DNA from: Chitinophaga sp. 180180018-3
GTDB lineage: Bacteria; Bacteroidota; Bacteroidia; Chitinophagales; Chitinophagaceae
Assembly: GCF_037893185.1 (NCBI RefSeq)
Contig: NZ_CP140772.1
Span: forward strand, 3,596,001-3,660,000
DNA: 64,000 bases
Direction: 5' to 3'
Shown: positions 15,166-25,294 of the stretch, in pieces
Position numbering within the stretch: the stretch's first letter is position 1
Layout: each line of letters begins with the position of its first letter
The notes under the pieces: generated by a model
Told to the model about the DNA's origin: nothing
Database searches by the model: none
Seen by the model: the letters and a program-made list of their open reading frames with translations, nothing else
Program-made: the position numbers and the translations under genes

Positions 15166-18100
15166 ATGCTAAATAAGATCATTCATTTTTCTGTCAGGAA
15201 TAAGCTGATCATTATACTTTTTATGATAGGGCTGATCAGCTGGGGCAGTTATTCTGTCACGCAGCTGCCGATCGATGCTGTTCCGGACATCACCAATAAC
15301 CAGGTACTGGTGATCACTACGGCGCCTAGTCTGGGCGCGCCCGATGTGGAACGTTTCATTACCGTGCCAATAGAACAGGCTACCCGTAACATACCCGGGA
15401 TTATTGAACAGAGAAGCTTTTCCCGCTTTGGCCTTAGCCTTGTGACGATTGTATTCAATGATAAAACAGATGTATACTGGGCCAGGCAGCAGGTCAGCGA
15501 ACGGCTTGGTCCGGTGCGCGCACAGATTCCGCCGGGAATGGGAGATCCGCAGCTGGGGCCTGTGACAACGGGCCTCGGTGAAATATACCAATACATGGTA
15601 AAGCCCAAGCCTGGTTATGAAGGCAGATACGATCTGATGAAGCTGAGGGATATACAGGACTGGACCGTCAGGCGGCAACTGCTGGGCGTGGAAGGAGTGG
15701 CCGATGTGAGCAGCTTCGGCGGCGAAGTAAAACAATATGAAGTAGCCGTAGACCCGGAAAAACTGAGGGCGCTGGGACTAACGGTAACGGACGTATTTAA
15801 CAGCCTGCAGAATAATAACCAGAATACCGGAGGTGCTTATATAGAGAAGGGACCCAACGTGGTGTTCATCCGCAGTGAAGGTCTTGCCAAAAGCATTGCC
15901 GATATCAACAACATCGTCGTAAAACGCATAAATAACGGCGTGCCGCTGCTGATAAGGGATGTAGCCAAAGTGCAGTTCGGACATGCAGTAAAGTATGGGG
16001 CGATGCTCTACAACGACCAGGGCGAGGTAGCCGGTGCAGTAGTAATGATGTTGAAAGGAGAAAACAGCGCGAAAGTAATTGCCGGTATAAAAGATAAAGT
16101 AAAAGAGATAGAAAAGACGCTCCCTGAAGGTGTGATGATCGAGGAATTCCTGGATCGCACCAAAATGGTAGATAACGCCATTTCAACCGTAGAGCGTAAC
16201 CTGATAGAAGGCGCATTGATCGTGATCCTGGTGCTGGTGATATTCATGGGAAATATCCGGGCGGGGTTGATTGTAGCCTCGGTGATCCCACTGGCCATGC
16301 TGTTTGCCATCATCATGATGAACCTGTTCGGCGTGAGTGGCAACCTGATGAGCCTGGGTGCGCTCGACTTTGGCTTGCTGGTCGACGGTGCCGTGATTAT
16401 CATCGAAGCCGTCATGCATAAGCTGACCAAAGGCGCTGCGCTGAGTGGCGCCACTACCCTCACGCAGGAACAAATGGACAATGAAGTGGAAACCTCCGCA
16501 CGCACGATGATGAACAGCGCCGCATTCGGTCAGATCATCATCCTGATCGTGTATCTGCCCATCCTTTCCCTACAGGGCATTGAAGGAAAAATGTTCAGGC
16601 CTATGGCGGAAACAGTATCCTTTGCCATTATAGGCGCCTTCATATTATCGCTTACCTATGTGCCGATGATGGGCGCCCTGGTGCTGAATAAAAAACTCAA
16701 TCATAAAGACAGTATCGCCGACCGGATGATGCGCAGGATACAACGCCTGTATGATCCCATTCTGAAGCGTACACTACGTGTGCCCGTTCCCGTTGTAGCC
16801 ACTGCCTTTGTATTATTCGCCGGGGCAATACTGGTGTTGAGCTCACTGGGCGGGGAATTCATCCCTCAGCTGGAAGAAGGGGATTTTGCGGTAGATACCC
16901 GTTTACTGACAGGTTCATCGCTGACCAATACCATCAATACAACTCAGAAATCGGCGCGGGTGTTGCTGGATAAGTTTCCGGAGGTGCAGAAGGTGGTCAC
17001 CAAGATAGGTTCCGGAGAGATCCCTACAGATCCCATGCCGATGGAAGCAGCAGATATGATGGTGATATTAAAGCCAAAGAAAGAATGGACCAGTGCTAAG
17101 TCTTTTCCGGAGCTGGCCGGTAAAATGAGCAGTGCGCTGGAAGAAATACCCGGCATTGCCACCGGATTCCAGTTCCCGGTACAGATGCGTTTCAACGAGC
17201 TGATGACCGGCGCCAGGCAGGATGTAGTGTGCAAGATCTTTGGGGACGACCTGGATACGCTCTCCCACTTTGCTGATAAACTGGGGAAGGTGATACAAAC
17301 CATCAATGGGGCTACTGATCTGTATACAGAAACAGTAACCGGGATTCCACAGCTGGTGGTGACGTATAACCGGGAAGCGATTGCAAAATTCGGCGCCTCA
17401 GTGAATGATATCAATAACACCCTGCAATCGGCCTATGCAGGGGCGACCGCCGGATTGATATTTGAGGGCGACCGCCGCTATGACCTGGTCATCCGTATGA
17501 ACGACCGGCAGCGGCGGGATGCAGGTGAAATCGGTAATCTGCCGGTGGGACTGCCCGGCGGGCAGCAGGTGCCGTTGAATATGCTGGCGCATATTGAATT
17601 GCAGGATGGCCCCTATCAGATCCAGCGCGAAGATGCGCGCCGCCGTATTACTGTGGGCTTCAATGTGAGGGGGCGCGACGTGCAGAGCATCGTGGAAGAG
17701 TTGCAGCAGAAAACCGCCGGGATCAGGCTGCCGGTGGGTTATTATATTACTTACGGAGGACAATATGAAAATCTGCAGCATGCTACGCGCCGACTGAGTA
17801 TAGCCTTGCCCGTAGCCTTGTTGCTCATCTTCCTGTTATTATTTTTTGCATTCCGCAAATTAAAATACTGTGTACTCATCTTCTCTGCAATTCCTTTATC
17901 GGCCATTGGAGGCGTGCTGGCGTTATGGTTAAGAGGCATGCCTTTCAGCATTTCGGCAGGCATAGGTTTCATCGCACTTTTCGGGGTGGCGGTGTTGAAT
18001 GGGATAGTATTGATCGGAGAAATGAACCAGTTGAAAAAAGAGGGTATGACAGATATTATGCAAATCATTATTCAGGCAACGCACGACAGGCTGCGGCCAG

Positions 18101-19530
18101 TGTTGATGACGGCCACCGTGGCCTCATTGGGCTTCCTGCCGATGGCACTGAGCAACGGCGCCGGTGCCGAGGTACAACGCCCGCTGGCCACCGTTGTCAT
18201 AGGCGGACTTATCACCGCTACTATGCTGACGCTGATAGTACTCCCCTGCCTTTACTATCTGGCAGAAAGAAAATCGAAAAAACCGGGAGTTGGCGCAGCC
18301 GTTGCATTAGTGGTGCTGCTACTGGCTATTCCTTCCGTGGGCCGGAGCCAGGAAGTTAAATCCATCAGCTTAGACCAGGCCATACAAATGGCTACCGGAC
18401 AAAACCGGCAGATTGCATTGGGGAAGCTACAGGAATCGTATTACGATGCCTTACGGCACTCCTCGCTGGATCCGGCGAAAACCAGTATCGTTGGCGAATT
18501 GGGCAGCATCAACAGTACTGCCTTCGACAACAAATTCACAGTAACGCAGATATTTTCCCTGCCCGTATTATACCAAAGGCAGAAGAATGTATTTGAGCAG
18601 GAATGGCTGGGTGCGAGACTGCAAACACAGTTGCAGAAAGCGGAAATCATCCGGATGGTAAAGCAGGCCTATCTCCAGCTGCAATATATTAATGGCCGCC
18701 GGGTACTATTGACGAAGATGGATAGCATCTACGCCCGTTATACCAAAGTGGCGGTGCTGCGGTACGAAAAAGGAGAAACTAATCTGCTTGAAAAAACGTC
18801 GCTCGACAACCAGGCACGCCAGATAAAAATGTTGTTACAGCTGACAGATGCCGATGAAGAAGTAGCCAGCATTCAATTGGGCACACTGTTGAATGATAAG
18901 GGCCGCTTCCGTGCTGCCGACAGTATGAACACCAACACAGCGCTATATGACACCACGTTGCTGGCCGGGCATCCGGAGCTGCAGCTGTATCAGCAACAGG
19001 AACGGATTGCTGCCGGCAACACCCGGCTGGAACGGGCTAAATTGCTGCCCGACTGGAGCCTGGGTTATTCCAATCAGTCGATCATTGGCTGGCAGATGGA
19101 TAGAAACCAGGCAGATCACTACTACGGAGGCGGTTACCGTTTTTCTACCGCGCAGATAGGCATAGAAGTGCCCATTTTCACCCGGGCACAACGGGCGAAA
19201 GTAAAAGCAGCTTCGCGTATGCAGGATGTGGCAGCCATGACATCGGAAATTGCAGATATCAGGCTGCGGGCGCGACTGAAACAGAACCAGAGCGAGTACC
19301 TGAAATACCAGCAGGCCGTGAATTACTATCTCAATAGCGCATTACCTCAGGCTGATATTATGATAAGGACTGCTAACCTTACCTACAAAAACGGAGAGAT
19401 CGGGTATATTGAGTGGGGAACGCTCATCAACAATGCCGTGACCTTACAGGGTCAATACCTGGATGCAGTCCGGGAGTTGAACCTGCGAAAAATTGAACTG
19501 GATTATTTATTGTCTTCCTATCAAAACTAA
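15166..19530 (+). CDS. CzcA/CusA-type heavy-metal RND pump fused to a TolC-like domain
   Basis: A 1454-residue protein. Residues 1 to about 1035 form a full HME-RND pump. Helix 4 has the motif DFGLLVDGAVIIIEA with Asp401 and Asp407, the HME1 (Co/Zn/Cd) signature rather than the CusA (Cu/Ag) form. Residues about 1040-1061 are a second hydrophobic segment (VGAAVALVVLLLAIPSVGRS) that looks like an internal signal peptide. Residues about 1065-1454 form an outer-membrane-efflux (TolC) domain beginning ISLDQAIQMATGQNRQ. The frame is continuous, so this is a real fusion. The adaptor gene starts 4 bp after the stop. Export of divalent metal by proton antiport is inferred. Confidence 0.94.
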   Translation: MLNKIIHFSVRNKLIIILFMIGLISWGSYSVTQLPIDAVPDITNNQVLVITTAPSLGAPDVERFITVPIEQATRNIPGIIEQRSFSRFGLSLVTIVFNDKTDVYWARQQVSERLGPVRAQIPPGMGDPQLGPVTTGLGEIYQYMVKPKPGYEGRYDLMKLRDIQDWTVRRQLLGVEGVADVSSFGGEVKQYEVAVDPEKLRALGLTVTDVFNSLQNNNQNTGGAYIEKGPNVVFIRSEGLAKSIADINNIVVKRINNGVPLLIRDVAKVQFGHAVKYGAMLYNDQGEVAGAVVMMLKGENSAKVIAGIKDKVKEIEKTLPEGVMIEEFLDRTKMVDNAISTVERNLIEGALIVILVLVIFMGNIRAGLIVASVIPLAMLFAIIMMNLFGVSGNLMSLGALDFGLLVDGAVIIIEAVMHKLTKGAALSGATTLTQEQMDNEVETSARTMMNSAAFGQIIILIVYLPILSLQGIEGKMFRPMAETVSFAIIGAFILSLTYVPMMGALVLNKKLNHKDSIADRMMRRIQRLYDPILKRTLRVPVPVVATAFVLFAGAILVLSSLGGEFIPQLEEGDFAVDTRLLTGSSLTNTINTTQKSARVLLDKFPEVQKVVTKIGSGEIPTDPMPMEAADMMVILKPKKEWTSAKSFPELAGKMSSALEEIPGIATGFQFPVQMRFNELMTGARQDVVCKIFGDDLDTLSHFADKLGKVIQTINGATDLYTETVTGIPQLVVTYNREAIAKFGASVNDINNTLQSAYAGATAGLIFEGDRRYDLVIRMNDRQRRDAGEIGNLPVGLPGGQQVPLNMLAHIELQDGPYQIQREDARRRITVGFNVRGRDVQSIVEELQQKTAGIRLPVGYYITYGGQYENLQHATRRLSIALPVALLLIFLLLFFAFRKLKYCVLIFSAIPLSAIGGVLALWLRGMPFSISAGIGFIALFGVAVLNGIVLIGEMNQLKKEGMTDIMQIIIQATHDRLRPVLMTATVASLGFLPMALSNGAGAEVQRPLATVVIGGLITATMLTLIVLPCLYYLAERKSKKPGVGAAVALVVLLLAIPSVGRSQEVKSISLDQAIQMATGQNRQIALGKLQESYYDALRHSSLDPAKTSIVGELGSINSTAFDNKFTVTQIFSLPVLYQRQKNVFEQEWLGARLQTQLQKAEIIRMVKQAYLQLQYINGRRVLLTKMDSIYARYTKVAVLRYEKGETNLLEKTSLDNQARQIKMLLQLTDADEEVASIQLGTLLNDKGRFRAADSMNTNTALYDTTLLAGHPELQLYQQQERIAAGNTRLERAKLLPDWSLGYSNQSIIGWQMDRNQADHYYGGGYRFSTAQIGIEVPIFTRAQRAKVKAASRMQDVAAMTSEIADIRLRARLKQNQSEYLKYQQAVNYYLNSALPQADIMIRTANLTYKNGEIGYIEWGTLINNAVTLQGQYLDAVRELNLRKIELDYLLSSYQN

Positions 19531-19534
19531 CCGC

Positions 19535-20671
19535 ATGAAAAAAATAATGATATATGGCCTGCTATTGATTGTTGCATGTAAAAACAAGGCAGCAACAACG
19601 GAAGTGGCAGAGAAGAAATCTGAAACAAGCGCCCAGAACAGTGTTACACTGGATAGTGTACAGAAACGAAATGCAGGTATTGTTATAGCTACTGCGCAGG
19701 AAGGCACTACCCATGTGACCATTCGCGCAACCGGCACAGTGGATGTTCCGCCTCAAAGCCTGATATCTGTAAGTTTTCCGTTGGGCGGGTACCTGAAAAG
19801 CACTTCCCTCCTGCCCGGTTCTCCCGTAGCAAAGGGGCAGGTGATTGCTGTAATGGAGGATCCTGCCTATGTACAGCTGCAACAAGACTACCTGACAGCC
19901 AAGGCCAAAATGCAGTACCTCTCCACTGATATGCAGCGCCAGAAAGAGCTCAGCGAAGCAGATGCCACCAGTAAGAAAAGCTATCAGCTGTCTCTCAGTG
20001 AATACAATACACAATATGTACTTATACAATCACTCGCAGCCAAACTTCGTATCATTCACATCAATCCCGATAACCTGGGTGCTAACAATATTTCAAGTAC
20101 AGTTCCCATCTATGCGCCTATCAACGGGTATGTGAGCAAGGTGAATGTCAATATCGGGAAATATGTAAACCCGGCAGATGTACTGTTTGAGCTGGTGAAT
20201 CCGGATGATATACATGCTGCCATTACTGTTTTTGAGAAAGACATCAGTGCATTCAGAAAAGGAATGCATGGGAAAGTGAGCCTGGTGGATAAACCAGATG
20301 AGTGGTATGATGTGGAAACGATACTGGTAACACGTAATGTAGATGAAAACCGGAGTGGCCTTTTACACTGTCATTTTGAAAAGCCTATGCTCCATTTGTT
20401 GCCGGGCATGTTTTTGAATGCAGTCTTTGAAATGGACAATGCCCGGGCAGCAGTGGTACCGGAAGACGCTGTAGTGCGCTACAATGGAAAAGAATATGTT
20501 TTCATCACCACTGATGAAAATCAGTTTCGTCTGGTAGCTGTAGCTGTTGGTAACAAAGAAAACGGAAAAGTAGCATTGCTTTCCGGCAGCAACGATTGGC
20601 TGCAAACCAAAATAGTTACCCAGGGAGCCTACGCGTTATTGGGGAAGATGAAAAACAAAATGGAAGACTAG
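19535..20671 (+). CDS. Heavy-metal RND periplasmic adaptor (CusB/CzcB-like lipoprotein)
   Basis: A 378-residue membrane-fusion protein from the ATG at 19535, which starts a lipoprotein leader with lipobox IVAC and Cys15. The first lipoyl half is seen near FPLGGYLKSTSLLPGSPVAKGQ, the hairpin about 105-165, the second half at PIYAPINGYVSKVNVNIGKYV, then beta-barrel and C-terminal domains ending in YALLGKMKNKMED. It would bridge the pump encoded 4 bp upstream to the TolC domain. The stop overlaps the stop of the convergent histidine kinase gene by four bases. Confidence 0.93.
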   Translation: MKKIMIYGLLLIVACKNKAATTEVAEKKSETSAQNSVTLDSVQKRNAGIVIATAQEGTTHVTIRATGTVDVPPQSLISVSFPLGGYLKSTSLLPGSPVAKGQVIAVMEDPAYVQLQQDYLTAKAKMQYLSTDMQRQKELSEADATSKKSYQLSLSEYNTQYVLIQSLAAKLRIIHINPDNLGANNISSTVPIYAPINGYVSKVNVNIGKYVNPADVLFELVNPDDIHAAITVFEKDISAFRKGMHGKVSLVDKPDEWYDVETILVTRNVDENRSGLLHCHFEKPMLHLLPGMFLNAVFEMDNARAAVVPEDAVVRYNGKEYVFITTDENQFRLVAVAVGNKENGKVALLSGSNDWLQTKIVTQGAYALLGKMKNKMED

Positions 20672-22839
20672 CGGCTGGTAGTTACCGGCAGTTGCTTCAT
20701 AATGGCTTCGTAAATTTCTCTCTCGCGGAAAGGTTTTAACAGCCAGCCATTGAAGCCGGCCTTTCTTAACCGTTCTTCATCGGAAGCCGTGATATTGGCT
20801 GTTAGTGCCAGCACAATGGTGGCGGCTTTTTCGGGGTCTTTATCTTTCCGGATATTTTCCGCCACCTCGAGGCCGCCCATTTCGGGCATATGTATATCCA
20901 GCAGCACCAGGTCGTAGTGATACTGGTGAAAGAGCTCCAGTGCGGCGGTGCCGCTGGTAGCCATATCGAAGCGGCATTTCCATCGGGTAAGAATCATTTT
21001 CAACAGCAGCAGGTTCATTTCCTGATCGTCCGCAACAAGCACATACCGCCCTTCCATGGATGCGCCCACCGCTTCATGGAGCTCGCTGGTATTTTTGGTC
21101 ACCATCAGCGGTACTTCTACTTTTTCGTAGGGGATATGGCAGGTAAACACGGAGCCTTTATTCAGTTCGCTGCTAACGCTGATATCCCCTCCCTGCATCG
21201 TGATCAGCCGTTTGGTGATGGCCAGGCCCAATCCTGTACCCTTTGAGCTGCTCCTGGAATTGCCCGCCTGGAAAAAGCGTTCGAACAAATGCTCCTGGGC
21301 ATCCTTACTAATGCCCTCTCCTGTATCGGATACCACAAGGCCAAACAGCCACCGGTCCGTTGGCTGCAATTCCAGTATAGCCGTTACCGTTACACTTCCC
21401 TTATCGGTATATTTAATGGCGTTACTGATCAGGTTCAGTAATACCTGTTTCAGCCGGAATACATCGCCGTTTGCCTGCCCGTGCTTGTCTCCTTCGAAAC
21501 TGACATTTAATTCCAGGTTCTTTTTCGCAGCCTGCACCCTCATGATACTGATCACATCGTTGTAAACCTGATACAGTACAAAAGGCTGTGGTACCAGCGA
21601 AATATAATCCTGTTCGAGCTTGGAAAAATCAAGCACATCATTCACTACCTGAATGAGCATATCCGTAGCTGTTTCGATGGACTGTACCATTTGCTGCTGC
21701 TCTGTATTCATGCGGGTATACGACAGCTGCTCCGTAAAACCGGCCACCGAATTCAAAGGCGTACGCATTTCGTGACTCATATTATTCAGGAAATCGGTCC
21801 GCACCCGGGTTTGTTCCTCTGCCAGCATCTTACCTTTCTTTAGCAACCGGTTGTTTTCCCATACTTTCCACGCTGTAAAGGCAATCACAACAAGGCATAT
21901 CAGCAGTGCCACCAAACCAGCCAGCACTATTTTCCTCATCTCCTGTGCACTGTCTGTTACAATAACGTGGGCGGCTACCTTCTTTTGCCTTCCCTGGCTG
22001 GCGGCATATTCCCTGAGCGACACCAACAGTTCTTTCATTTCCTCCATCATGGCGATGTTGGTACCTGCGAGCGTCGATTCCTCTTCGTTCAGCTTCATCC
22101 GGTTAGCCAGCTGCCGCCGTAAAACATCTTTGTAATAATCATTTACATTCGTCACCACTTTGCGTAACTGCTGGGCATCATACTTCTCTTTATCAATCAC
22201 TTTACCATCGCGGGTCCGGACCAGGATACGTACCTGAGCTTTTACGGTATCGCCCGCTTTCTTATTGGCGAAAGCATTTCCAAGCCGCCTGAACAGCCCC
22301 TTTTTAGCGGTCGGCTGGTCCTGCGTCATGCTGATAGTATCTACCTTTACTTTATCCTTCTTTATCTGACGAACATTATAAGACCTGATACTATTCAGCA
22401 AATTATCCAGCATTTCATTTTTAATGGTGCGGGTGAGCATAGAATCGGTCGCTGATTTAAGTTTGGCAATCCGGCCCGACACCTGTTCTTTCTGCTGAAT
22501 AAGCGTATCAAAATGTTTGTCTTTCCCGGACGCCCGGAACGAATGGCTGACCGTGTCGATCATTCCCAACACATTTCCCAGTTCATCGGAAAATGTTTGT
22601 AAATAATCCCTTTTGTAAAACACGGTATACAGGCGGAAATTGCTCTCGGCATCATTCAGAACAAATAGTGCCGAATCCATTAAATGAATCGACGGGTTTT
22701 CCATCATCAGCGTATCGGTGGCAGTAAGCATTCGCTGGGCACTGTTCCGGTGTATTCTGTATCCGGAGAAAAACAATACTACCAGCAACAGAAAGATCGG
22801 CACTAACGACAGCGCGAACAAATAGAGTGATTTTCGCAT
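20668..22839 (-). CDS. Hybrid sensor histidine kinase with receiver domain
   Basis: A 723-residue membrane kinase. Membrane helices are at about 5-26 and 305-327, enclosing a helical periplasmic sensor of about 280 residues. The HisKA domain has the phospho-acceptor His356 in NNMSHEMRTPLNS. The ATPase domain shows NLISNAIKYT, DTGEGIS and GTGLGLAI. The C-terminal receiver has Asp648 in LLDIHMPEMGG. No DNA-binding output is present, so phosphate must pass to another protein. It is convergent with the metal-efflux operon, but nothing shows that it senses metal. Confidence 0.95.
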   Translation of the reverse strand: MRKSLYLFALSLVPIFLLLVVLFFSGYRIHRNSAQRMLTATDTLMMENPSIHLMDSALFVLNDAESNFRLYTVFYKRDYLQTFSDELGNVLGMIDTVSHSFRASGKDKHFDTLIQQKEQVSGRIAKLKSATDSMLTRTIKNEMLDNLLNSIRSYNVRQIKKDKVKVDTISMTQDQPTAKKGLFRRLGNAFANKKAGDTVKAQVRILVRTRDGKVIDKEKYDAQQLRKVVTNVNDYYKDVLRRQLANRMKLNEEESTLAGTNIAMMEEMKELLVSLREYAASQGRQKKVAAHVIVTDSAQEMRKIVLAGLVALLICLVVIAFTAWKVWENNRLLKKGKMLAEEQTRVRTDFLNNMSHEMRTPLNSVAGFTEQLSYTRMNTEQQQMVQSIETATDMLIQVVNDVLDFSKLEQDYISLVPQPFVLYQVYNDVISIMRVQAAKKNLELNVSFEGDKHGQANGDVFRLKQVLLNLISNAIKYTDKGSVTVTAILELQPTDRWLFGLVVSDTGEGISKDAQEHLFERFFQAGNSRSSSKGTGLGLAITKRLITMQGGDISVSSELNKGSVFTCHIPYEKVEVPLMVTKNTSELHEAVGASMEGRYVLVADDQEMNLLLLKMILTRWKCRFDMATSGTAALELFHQYHYDLVLLDIHMPEMGGLEVAENIRKDKDPEKAATIVLALTANITASDEERLRKAGFNGWLLKPFREREIYEAIMKQLPVTTSR

Positions 22840-22963
22840 ACTTCTGAGCGATTATTAGGGTAACTGAACTGGTTCCATTCATATATATGGCTAACGGGGT
22901 AAAATGGTACTAGGATACTTATCTGATGAAGATACGGAAATTAGATAAAAAACAGTATTAAGT

Positions 22964-23013
22964 CTATAGCTTTTAGTCCCTGGTAAGCGCTTATCAGGGA
23001 CTAAAAGCTATAG
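22964..23013 (-). terminator. Long perfect hairpin 10 bp after a WG-repeat gene
   Basis: Arms CTATAGCTTTTAGTCCCTG (22964-22982) and its exact complement (22995-23013) pair over 19 bp. The 12-bp centre contains the palindrome TAAGCGCTTA, so the stem can extend almost to the tip. It starts 10 bases downstream of the leftward WG-repeat gene and probably ends that transcript or protects its 3' end. No long T-run follows on the minus strand. Confidence 0.75.
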
Positions 23014-23023
23014 GTTAAGGGCG

Positions 23024-25294
23024 CTACAGCTCGGGAGCGCCCCATGTCCCTTCTTCTTCAAAGGGGATTGTTTCCGACATCTTCAGCGGAAGCAGCCCGC
23101 CATCGGCGGTTAAATATTGACAGGTATTTCCAATACGGCACAGGAGCGGGAAATTATATTTAATACCAACGACGCCGAAACCGGCCCGTTCTCCCAACAG
23201 TATATCATCGAATTTAAGCGGGGATATAGGTTTGCCGGCAGGGCTGAGTACGGAGAATTTGCTGTTGTTCATTACCAGGTAACCATGGCCGGAAACTTCG
23301 GGCAATACCCGATCATGTACGGGTGGCGTAAGGATAACACCCTGCAGGGAGGCCAGCCCTATTTTGAGTATCTGTTCCTGCGGATCTGTTTTTGTCAGCA
23401 ACAACACATCGTTCAGATCATATGAGATGTCGCCGGAAACGTCGTAATCGTATATCAATGGCACTATTTCTTTCCCTGTACTATCGGCATAGCCGTATTT
23501 TTCTCCCTTCACCAATTGGTATATCCCGTGTGGCAGCGCCTTCACCCGCTCGTAAATACAGGGTATTACCGCTTCGCCCTTTTCATTGACCACCCCTGCC
23601 TGGTTGTTTTTCTCCACGACCACCTGGCCTTCTACGCCAGGCATACCAAGATAAGAATAAGGCAACGGCGCCAATTTGCCGGTGCGGGCGTTAAACAAAG
23701 CATAGGTAGTGGCGTTCTTCTTTTCATCGCTCACCAGGTAAGTGCCTTTTCCTATCAATGATATTCCCCCGTATTTCACCGGAACAATTACTTCTCCCTT
23801 CCCGTTGTAAACGCCATAAACATAGCTGCCTTCCGGGGTTTTCTTTGTTACCCGAATCAGGCTGCTATCGCCGGCGAGCAGGTCTGCTTCCTCGAATACC
23901 ATTGGAAGCACCAGCCGTTTGGCCCTGATGTCATAGACACCTTTGAGGCGCCCGTCTCTCACCATATACAACGATGGTGTTAATGCCGCGTATTCTCTAT
24001 ATGCAACCGGTAGCAACTGTTCACCTTCCACATTGTACAATCCCTTCCTGCCCTGATACTCCATCTCCAGCAATCCACCGGAATCATGAACGGATATGCC
24101 GAAGAAGGCCGGCGCTACCGTTTTTTTATTGACCGGGTTATAAAAGCCATACAAGGCCTGTTGTTTCAGGATGAATACCGGCGCGGCATCCGTTTCTCTA
24201 CCCGCGCTAACGCCGGAAATATTATTGTATTCCCTGTCGAGCAGCTTTTTACCAGCGGAATCCACGAGGATATATTTTCCATTCACGGGTACTATAAAAC
24301 AGTTGGCAAAACCGCCGATTTCTCCGTCGTATGAGAGCGGTATAATCACTTTGCCATCTTCCCCTATAATTCCGGTTTTTTTATGCTGAGTGACCGACAA
24401 ATACGGACCATAAGTTCCTTCCGCATAGGGATCGTTGATATCGTCGTATATATAATCCGCCACCTGGCTGCCGTTTTCATTCACCAGTCCAAAATGCCCG
24501 TTGTGCTTCAACTTCAGCATACCGTTTCCGATAACATCCATCTGTGTATACTCCGGTTCCGCATATTCTTTCCGGGTGGCAATGTTTATAACAACCGGCT
24601 GATCATTCTTTTTAAAACAGCGTACCCAGTTATCACTACGCATGGCAAAATGCTCATGTTCATAGGTGAAAGGAACCAGCTCTTTATTTTCAAAACTGAC
24701 TACTCCCCATTTTCCATCTTTCTGTGCAAATACATAATCTCCTTTAGCGCCACAACCACCACAATAATCGATATCTTCATACACAGCAGGCACCTGCAGA
24801 CGTTTTTCACGGATGTTATATACGCCCCACTTATTGTTGCTTTTTACCATGAAGTAATCATCCTTCAGCAATTCCACTTCTTCAAATTCAAGTGGCAGTA
24901 ATAATTTGCCCCAGCTATCGGCATAGGTGGCTTTACCATGCTGGCGAAGATAAAGATGAGATTTCCATCTGAACTCGATAGAGTCGTATACCGGCTGCAG
25001 CAGCCATCTCCCCGAATCGTTCACCACTCCCATTTTATCCTGCGTGCTTACCAGCATCATCTTCTGATCTTCTTTGATATCAATTTCAGCATCCGACAGC
25101 CGGATGGCCGGATGATAGGTACCGAAGATGGTATCAAACATTTTTTCGCCGGCTGCATTAATATACCAGCTATGGCCGTTGTTCTCCACGCGGGCAACAC
25201 CATCTTTGAATGCAGAACCTTTCTGAGCGCTGCCCGTTATGCTGCATAACAATAACCCGAATGTTGTTATCAGGGAGAGATATTTAATCGTCAT
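23024..25294 (-). CDS. WG-repeat protein, secreted (second of a pair)
   Basis: A 756-residue protein. The start at 25294 gives a clean signal peptide (MTIKYLSLITTFGLLLCSITGSAQ). The whole mature part is built of WG-type repeats of about 40-50 residues, each with a strand such as GKWGVVSFENKELVPFTYE or GKYILVDSAGKKLLDREYN. These domains are common in Bacteroidota and are thought to form beta-structures that bind other molecules; no enzyme motif is visible. The ATG overlaps the end of the upstream WG gene by 11 bases, so translation is coupled. A long hairpin follows the stop. Confidence 0.9.
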   Translation of the reverse strand: MTIKYLSLITTFGLLLCSITGSAQKGSAFKDGVARVENNGHSWYINAAGEKMFDTIFGTYHPAIRLSDAEIDIKEDQKMMLVSTQDKMGVVNDSGRWLLQPVYDSIEFRWKSHLYLRQHGKATYADSWGKLLLPLEFEEVELLKDDYFMVKSNNKWGVYNIREKRLQVPAVYEDIDYCGGCGAKGDYVFAQKDGKWGVVSFENKELVPFTYEHEHFAMRSDNWVRCFKKNDQPVVINIATRKEYAEPEYTQMDVIGNGMLKLKHNGHFGLVNENGSQVADYIYDDINDPYAEGTYGPYLSVTQHKKTGIIGEDGKVIIPLSYDGEIGGFANCFIVPVNGKYILVDSAGKKLLDREYNNISGVSAGRETDAAPVFILKQQALYGFYNPVNKKTVAPAFFGISVHDSGGLLEMEYQGRKGLYNVEGEQLLPVAYREYAALTPSLYMVRDGRLKGVYDIRAKRLVLPMVFEEADLLAGDSSLIRVTKKTPEGSYVYGVYNGKGEVIVPVKYGGISLIGKGTYLVSDEKKNATTYALFNARTGKLAPLPYSYLGMPGVEGQVVVEKNNQAGVVNEKGEAVIPCIYERVKALPHGIYQLVKGEKYGYADSTGKEIVPLIYDYDVSGDISYDLNDVLLLTKTDPQEQILKIGLASLQGVILTPPVHDRVLPEVSGHGYLVMNNSKFSVLSPAGKPISPLKFDDILLGERAGFGVVGIKYNFPLLCRIGNTCQYLTADGGLLPLKMSETIPFEEEGTWGAPEL

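Noticed and set aside
14862..15167. Leftward open frame of about 100 codons between the small exported protein and the metal pump
   Set aside because: Codon choice is not absurd, but it overlaps the 3' end of the rightward gene at 14926 and has no clear ribosome site or family motif; I judged it a chance frame with low confidence.
16008..16505. Leftward frame of 165 codons inside the metal pump gene
   Set aside because: Low-complexity Ser/Ile/Thr-rich translation typical of the reverse strand of hydrophobic helices.
22840..22963. Possible regulatory site between the kinase start and the hairpin
   Set aside because: No clear -33/-7 pair or dyad was found in these 124 bp.
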